Shown here one piece after another: positions 40,305 through 44,126 of a DNA stretch of 44,126 nucleotides (within the stretch, counting starts at the first letter, position 1; every line of letters starts with the position of its first letter). The stretch lies in NCBI GenBank assembly GCA_964371725.1, contig CAYJNQ010000014.1:1-44126 (forward strand), given 5' to 3'. The position numbers were made by a program, and so were the translations under genes. The notes under the pieces are model-generated. The model saw only the letters and a program-made list of their open reading frames with translations. It ran no database searches and was not told where the DNA came from. The DNA comes from JAAYCI01 sp964371725. GTDB taxonomy: Bacteria > Bacillota > Clostridia > Oscillospirales > Ruminococcaceae.

Positions 40305-40333
40305 TTGCTTTTAACACAAAAATAAGCTATACT
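40305..40333 (+). promoter_or_regulatory. Promoter of rpmE
   Basis: TTGCTT (40305-40310), a 17-nt spacer and TATACT (40328-40333). The rpmE ATG is about 107 nt downstream. I see no zinc-type Zur box in the leader by eye. Confidence 0.82.
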
Positions 40334-40439
40334 ATTTTAGTACGCAAAAGTATGTATTTTAAGCAACATACTTTGATCCCCGTGCTCTCTTACGCTGGAT
40401 AAATGGCGGAGAATACGGCAACCAGATGAGGTGATAAGA

Positions 40440-40655
40440 ATGAAAGAGGGAATCCATCCGAAGTACGATGCATGCGCGGTTACATGCGCCTGCGGGAACC
40501 AATTTGAAACTCGCTCCACCACCGATAAAATCCATGTAGAGGTTTGCAACAAGTGCCATCCTTTCTACACCGGTAAACAAAAATTGGTGGATACGGGCGG
40601 CCGCGTTGACCGTTTCAAAAAACGTTTCAACCTTTCGGAAAACGCCGGAAAATAA
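40440..40655 (+). CDS. rpmE: 50S ribosomal protein L31 (zinc-type)
   Basis: This 71-residue protein is ribosomal protein L31. It opens MKEGIHPKYDACAVTCACGN and carries CNKCHPFYTGKQKLVDTGGRVDRF. The four cysteines of the zinc-binding form are present (C-x-C in CAC, C-x-x-C in CNKC). It binds the central protuberance of the 50S subunit. The ATG at 40440 follows GAGGTGAT; a GTG three codons earlier is part of that site and is rejected. It has its own promoter and terminator. Confidence 0.97.
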   Translation: MKEGIHPKYDACAVTCACGNQFETRSTTDKIHVEVCNKCHPFYTGKQKLVDTGGRVDRFKKRFNLSENAGK

Positions 40656-40663
40656 AAACAGCA

Positions 40664-40694
40664 AAAAACCGGTGGCCTTTGGGCTACCGGTTTT
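40664..40694 (+). terminator. Terminator after rpmE
   Basis: AAAACCGGT (40665-40673) and ACCGGTTTT (40686-40694) form a good stem, with GGCC/GGGC partly pairing inside, ending in a T4 run. It lies 9 nt after the rpmE stop and 22 nt before the YigZ-like start. Confidence 0.85.
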
Positions 40695-40716
40695 CTGTAT
40701 GAAATAGAGGATTGCC

Positions 40717-41337
40717 ATGAACGCCTATACCAGCATTGCCCAACTTGCAACGGCCAGCATCACCGAGAAAAAAAGCGAATTCATTGGAAACATTGCGCCC
40801 GTTTGCAGCGAAGAACAGGCCATTTCTATGTTGCGCCGTGTGCAGGCACAGCACCGCACAGCCAACCACAATGTCTATGCCTATCGCCTGCGCGAGGCGG
40901 CTATTCAACGTTGCTCCGATGACGGTGAACCCGCCAAAACAGCCGGCCTGCCCGTTCTATCGGTTTTGGAAGGTGCCGGCATCACCGATGTGATTTTGGT
41001 GGCCACACGCTATTTCGGCGGCACCTTACTTGGCACGGGCGGCCTCGTGCGTGCTTACACAAATTGCGCCAAAGCCGCCTTGGAAGTGGCTACCCTTGTG
41101 CATATGCGCCCCTGTGTGCAGCTGACGCTCACCCTCCCCTACCCCCTGTACGAGCAGGTGAATCGCCTGTTTTTGCAAGCGGGTGCACGCATTGAAGAAC
41201 CCGTATTTGCAGACAATGTGCAAATACGGGCCGTTTTGCCATCCGGAGAGGAGCACGCCCTTGACGAAGCATTGCGCGAACTCTCTCGTGGCAGTTTGCA
41301 ACTTTTGGTGAGCGAACCATTCCACATGGCTTTTTAG
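40717..41337 (+). CDS. YigZ/IMPACT family protein
   Basis: This 206-residue protein of the UPF0029 (IMPACT/YigZ) family has KKSEFIGNIAPVCSEEQA, ANHNVYAYRL, CSDDGEPAKTAGLPVLSVLEGAGITDVILVATRYFGGTLLGTGGLVRAYTNCAKAAL and a C-terminal ferredoxin-like domain. Eukaryotic IMPACT regulates translation by binding GCN1; the bacterial role is not settled. The ATG follows GAAATAGAGGA. It stands alone after the rpmE terminator and converges on the DUF6506-like gene. Confidence 0.93.
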   Translation: MNAYTSIAQLATASITEKKSEFIGNIAPVCSEEQAISMLRRVQAQHRTANHNVYAYRLREAAIQRCSDDGEPAKTAGLPVLSVLEGAGITDVILVATRYFGGTLLGTGGLVRAYTNCAKAALEVATLVHMRPCVQLTLTLPYPLYEQVNRLFLQAGARIEEPVFADNVQIRAVLPSGEEHALDEALRELSRGSLQLLVSEPFHMAF

Positions 41338-41375
41338 CCCGAGTTCACATTGTGTGTTTCCCTGCATAAAACAGC

Positions 41376-42005
41376 TTAATCTTCGTAGAAAAATGCCTCA
41401 ATTTGGGGCAGCAACTCTTTTTCGGTGTGCATATAGGCAATGGGAAAGTTTTCGCCGGTGCTCTGAATCAATTCTTGCACCATGCCCTCACTAAAAGCAC
41501 CGCAGCACTCCACAAGACCCACACCCTCTGCCATAAGTTCAGGTAAGCGGTGTTTTGCCTCGTCTAAATTGCGCACCGTTTCTATGCGCGTGTTGCCGCC
41601 TTCCATTTCAAATAGGGCACAATCCACCTCGGGGCGATAACCCTCATCCATCATCATCATCACATAATCTTGATGGTTTGCTTCTTTCCCCTCTTGCCCG
41701 CACGCTCCCTTTCCAAAAAATCGGTCGAACAAAGCATTTTGAAAAGGATAATGCACACAGGCTGAAATCGGCACAGACTGCGCACACTGGCGGCGCAGCT
41801 CGTCTACCATTTGCGCAGAAAAAGCACCGCAACACTCGATTACGCCCACACCCTCTTGCTGCCATTGCAAAACGGCACGCTTTGCCTCTTCAAAACTTTG
41901 CACGGTTTCCACACGAGAAATAAAGCGTCCCGGCTCAAAACGGCAACGATGTTGTGGCTGATAACCGCCGCCCAAAATCATGAAAACAAACTGCTTCATA
42001 TACAT
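41376..42005 (-). CDS. Tandemly duplicated DUF6506-like protein
   Basis: This 209-residue protein is made of two similar units. Unit 1 (about residues 3-98) runs KQFVFMILGGGYQPQHRC, RVETVQSFEEAKRAV, EGVGVIECCGAFSAQMVDEL, then VPISACVHYP. Unit 2 (about 113-206) runs QDYVMMMMDEGYRPEVDC, RIETVRNLDEAKHRL, EGVGLVECCGAFSEGMVQEL, then FPIAYMHTEK. The unit matches my recollection of DUF6506, usually a single domain of about 100 residues; the function is unknown. The ECCGAFS motif appears in both halves. Start: an ATG at 42005 or, with better spacing from GAGG, at 41999. It is divergent from the radical SAM gene. Confidence 0.75.
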   Translation of the reverse strand: MYMKQFVFMILGGGYQPQHRCRFEPGRFISRVETVQSFEEAKRAVLQWQQEGVGVIECCGAFSAQMVDELRRQCAQSVPISACVHYPFQNALFDRFFGKGACGQEGKEANHQDYVMMMMDEGYRPEVDCALFEMEGGNTRIETVRNLDEAKHRLPELMAEGVGLVECCGAFSEGMVQELIQSTGENFPIAYMHTEKELLPQIEAFFYED

Positions 42006-42096
42006 CCTCTTTCCTTCTCTTTATTCTCACATCACTTGTCTCAGTGTAGCACATGCGTTTTTCTATTTCAATGTTTCCAAAGGGAGATTGATTTTT

Positions 42097-43722
42097 ATGA
42101 AAGTGTTACTTGTTGCCATTCACTCCAAATACATCCACTCGTCTTTGGCTGTTTGGTATTTAAAAGCCGCCGCGCAGCCCTTTGCGGACATCGTTGTTTT
42201 GGAAAGCACCATCAAAGCAAACAAAACAAAACTATTGCAAGAAATCCGCAGAGAAAACGCTGATTTGGTTGCTTTTTCCTGTTACATCTGGAACATATCT
42301 TTTGTGGAAGAGATGGTTTTACATCTAAAAAAGGAACCTCCCGCACCGCTTATTTTGTTGGGCGGCCCCGAGGTGAGCTACCGCACTGAGACTATCTTTT
42401 CAAAACCTACCGCACCCGACTACATCCTTTGCGGCGAGGGGGAAGAACCGTTTTCTCAACTTTTGCAGGCACTAAGCTCCAAGCAAAATGTCGCCGGAAT
42501 TCCGGGCTTATGCACAAAACAGACACAGGCACAGCCCCATATTTCTCAAAACGACCCACCTTCGCCTTATTCGGCCGAATATTTTAATAAGTTAAACGGA
42601 CGCATTGCCTATATTGAAACCAGCCGCGGTTGCCCCTATTCCTGTAGTTACTGTCTATCCGGGCGCATGGGAAAAGTGCGTTTTTTTAGCCTTTCCGAGG
42701 CAGAAAAACACCTGGAATTCTTGGCAAACTCCGGTACACAAACCATCAAATTTGTGGATAGAACCTTCAATTGTAACAGCAAAAGAGCTCTGCATATTTT
42801 ACGATATTTGCTTGAAAAGAACCCGGTTTATCGTGGTGTTTGCTACCATTTNNNNNNNNNNGAAATGGCCGGAGACCTGCTGAACCCGGAAATGCTTGCC
42901 GTTTTAAATGCAGCGCCCAAAGGGCTTTTTCAAGTGGAAATAGGGGTGCAAAGTTTCAACGAAGCCACCCTTTGTGCTGTGCAACGCAAAACAGACCTTG
43001 CACTTGTGTGCGAAAACTTGCAAAACTTGCTTTGCAAGGGGAATGTCCATGTGCATGTGGACCTCATTGCCGGCTTGCCTTTTGAAGACTTTGCCAGTTT
43101 TCGAAAAGGTTTTGATTCCTTGTTTTCTTTGCGCCCCCACAAATTGCAGCTTGGTTTTTTAAAGCGTTTGCATGGCAGCCCATTGGAACATGAGGATGTG
43201 GGCCGGTTCTCGAAAACGCCACCCTACCAAGTGATTGCCACCCCTTGGCTTAGCGAGCAAGAGCTCTTACAATTGCAACAAGCCGAGGACGCATTGGACA
43301 GGCTCTATAACAGCGGACGCTTTAAAAGCTTGGTGTTTGCCGCACTTTTTGCAAAACACAGCGCTTTCGATTTGTTTTTGGATTTTGGCACAAAACACAG
43401 GGCCTCTTACGGAGAAACACCCGATGACTACGCCACCAAAGCGCTTGCCTACTTTTCGGGTCTACTCGGTGAGGAACCCACACGAGACTTGATGAAAGAA
43501 CAATGGCTAAAAGTGAACAGTTCAGGCCGGATGCCGGCCTGTTTGCAAGACAAAACCCAAAAGGGGATTTTGAAAAAAACCGAACAAAACGATCCACGAA
43601 AACCATCTATCAAGCGCTCAGCGGTTGTTTTATATGGCACAAATGAAATTGTATATGTGGATTACACAGACAAAGACCCCGTAACGAAAGAGTATTCGGC
43701 AAAAAAAATTCCTTGGATTTAG
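42097..43722 (+). CDS. B12-binding domain radical SAM protein (DUF4080 type)
   Basis: This protein of about 541 residues has an N-terminal B12-binding-like domain (KVLLVAIHSKYIHSSLAVWYLK, LVAFSCYIWNISF, ILLGGPEVSY, CGEGEEPFSQLL). A radical SAM core follows, with the cluster motif CPYSCSYCLSG. A C-terminal DUF4080-like part ends the chain. The family is found in Clostridia; substrates are unknown. The cysteine triad should hold a [4Fe-4S] cluster that cleaves S-adenosylmethionine, and cobalamin binding is predicted although the classic DxHxxG motif is not clear. The ATG at 42097 follows AGGGAG; an upstream frame start lies in the divergent spacer. A 10-N gap falls inside the core, so four residues are unknown. 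Confidence 0.9.
   Translation: MKVLLVAIHSKYIHSSLAVWYLKAAAQPFADIVVLESTIKANKTKLLQEIRRENADLVAFSCYIWNISFVEEMVLHLKKEPPAPLILLGGPEVSYRTETIFSKPTAPDYILCGEGEEPFSQLLQALSSKQNVAGIPGLCTKQTQAQPHISQNDPPSPYSAEYFNKLNGRIAYIETSRGCPYSCSYCLSGRMGKVRFFSLSEAEKHLEFLANSGTQTIKFVDRTFNCNSKRALHILRYLLEKNPVYRGVCYHXXXXEMAGDLLNPEMLAVLNAAPKGLFQVEIGVQSFNEATLCAVQRKTDLALVCENLQNLLCKGNVHVHVDLIAGLPFEDFASFRKGFDSLFSLRPHKLQLGFLKRLHGSPLEHEDVGRFSKTPPYQVIATPWLSEQELLQLQQAEDALDRLYNSGRFKSLVFAALFAKHSAFDLFLDFGTKHRASYGETPDDYATKALAYFSGLLGEEPTRDLMKEQWLKVNSSGRMPACLQDKTQKGILKKTEQNDPRKPSIKRSAVVLYGTNEIVYVDYTDKDPVTKEYSAKKIPWI
42852..42861. other. Assembly gap (10 N)
   Basis: Ten unknown bases interrupt the radical SAM gene between a CYH segment and EMAGDLL. 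The frame is the same on both sides. A fixed 10-N spacer is a common scaffolding placeholder, so its length need not be the true one. Confidence 0.97.
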
Positions 43723-43861
43723 CCGTTTTTTGCTTCACATTTATCTTGAAACAGTATCGGGACATAATTCGCTTTGGGGATCCAATGACTTGTCTTGCTG
43801 TACTGATTGTTTTGCAGGTTTGGCTTGATACTTTCGTAAAATGATTTTCGGTGGTGTCCAT
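43610..43861 (-). CDS. Possible small protein, weakly supported
   Basis: A minus-strand frame starts at an ATG (43861) 8 nt after an excellent AAAGGAGG site and could encode 83 residues, beginning MDTTENHFTKVSSQTC. The first 46 or so codons lie in the intergenic region; the rest runs antisense into the 3' end of the radical SAM gene. The Thr/Ser/Lys-rich sequence matches no family I know. The ribosome site is the main argument for it, and the antisense overlap is the main argument against. Confidence 0.3.
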   Translation of the reverse strand: MDTTENHFTKVSSQTCKTISTARQVIGSPKRIMSRYCFKINVKQKTAKSKEFFLPNTLSLRGLCLCNPHIQFHLCHIKQPLSA

Positions 43862-44031
43862 GCTTTCAGCCTCCTTTTGTGGCCTTTTTGAAAGCCAGCC
43901 TAAATTCTGTAAGAAGAAAAACAACCATCATTCTGTGTGAAACACAAAAAAAACATATTAACATTAAATTTCATTTGTTTTGTGCGAAACATATTAGGTG
44001 TAAAGCGTTGGCACCCATGCATGGCATATAC
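43723..44031. other. Intergenic region before the tRNA-Ala terminator
   Basis: About 310 nt follow the radical SAM stop. The stretch holds the weak minus-strand small frame starting at 43861 and otherwise AT-rich sequence with no clear promoter, repeat or RNA. I see no terminator immediately after the radical SAM gene. Confidence 0.5.
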
Positions 44032-44070
44032 AAAAGAGACTGACAAATCTACGATTTATCAGTCTCTTTT
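44032..44070. terminator. Terminator next to tRNA-Ala
   Basis: AAAAGAGACTGA (44032-44043) and TCAGTCTCTTTT (44059-44070) pair perfectly. An inner CAAATC/GATTT(A) pairing lengthens the stem to about 20 bp. It ends the minus-strand tRNA transcript and can also stop plus-strand transcripts. Confidence 0.9.
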
Positions 44071-44071
44071 G

Positions 44072-44126
44072 TGGTGGAGATGATCGGGATCGAACCGACT
44101 ACCTCTTGAATGCCATTCAAGCGCTC
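44072..44126 (-). tRNA. tRNA-Ala (anticodon GGC), partial at window edge
   Basis: The 3' part of a tRNA is visible on the minus strand. The anticodon stem CTTGA/TCAAG holds the loop ATGGCAT with anticodon GGC, which reads GCC alanine codons. The T arm has GGTTCGATCCC. The 3' acceptor arm CATCTCC is followed by discriminator A and an encoded CCA (44072-44074). The 5' acceptor and D arm lie beyond the window. Confidence 0.9.

Overview
This 44.1 kb window reads as one chromosomal segment of an anaerobic, low-to-mid GC Clostridia-type Bacillota, probably gut-associated. The evidence is a set of strong AGGAGG-type ribosome binding sites, tRNAs with encoded CCA, a zinc-type L31, an RsgI-like anti-sigma factor, a class M sirtuin with its zinc macrodomain, and a selenium-dependent molybdenum hydroxylase cluster of the type known from purinolytic clostridia. 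I cannot name the genus. No phage, IS element or CRISPR array is visible. A run of 10 N at 42852-42861 suggests a draft or metagenome scaffold.

Layout. (a) 2-4780 (+): end of an ABC permease, a GH25 muramidase, a zinc-PLC-like protein and a MATE transporter. (b) 4788-18330: the metabolic core. A cysteine desulfurase-like enzyme (-) is divergent from yedF, a DUF3343 gene and yqeC, followed by a mocA-like nucleotidyltransferase. These look like the supply line for selenium and molybdopterin cofactor. Next come arcC (own promoter and terminator), ssnA, ygfK, a fused selenium-dependent xanthine dehydrogenase and a hydantoinase. Together they suggest that purines are oxidised or opened by XDH, SsnA and the hydantoinase, that electrons pass through the flavin/iron-sulfur protein YgfK, and that nitrogen leaves as carbamoyl phosphate, from which ArcC makes ATP. 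(c) 18361-18681: terminators, a tRNA-Lys gene (-) and a perfect 15-bp inverted repeat. (d) 18735-20557: an ECF sigma factor and an RsgI-like/PepSY anti-sigma factor with a very acidic tail.

(e) 20663-23427: a nucleoside hydrolase-SDR operon divergent from a ribokinase, a plausible nucleoside feed into the purine pathway. (f) 23462-26052 (-): a polar amino-acid ABC importer with an internal attenuator-like hairpin and a repeat-tailed lipoprotein. (g) 26194-32307, mostly (-): phosphoglucomutase, a BspA-like surface protein, a 58-residue YjfB-family peptide, a zinc-ribbon membrane protein, a PaaI thioesterase, a DtxR/MntR-like regulator (+) and a YdcF-like protein.

(h) 32713-37796 (+): an envelope operon with a GT2-GtrA fusion, a membrane-anchored phosphodiester glycosidase, an anchored protein of unknown function and a secreted PIG-L deacetylase. 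(i) 37992-40280 (+): an overlapping trio of flavin/ferredoxin protein, zinc macrodomain and SirTM sirtuin, which looks like a reversible ADP-ribosylation module in a non-canonical setting. (j) 40440-44126: rpmE, a YigZ/IMPACT protein, a tandemly duplicated DUF6506-like protein (-), a B12-binding radical SAM protein carrying the N gap, and a partial tRNA-Ala (-). All family assignments come from reading motifs by eye. No database search was run.
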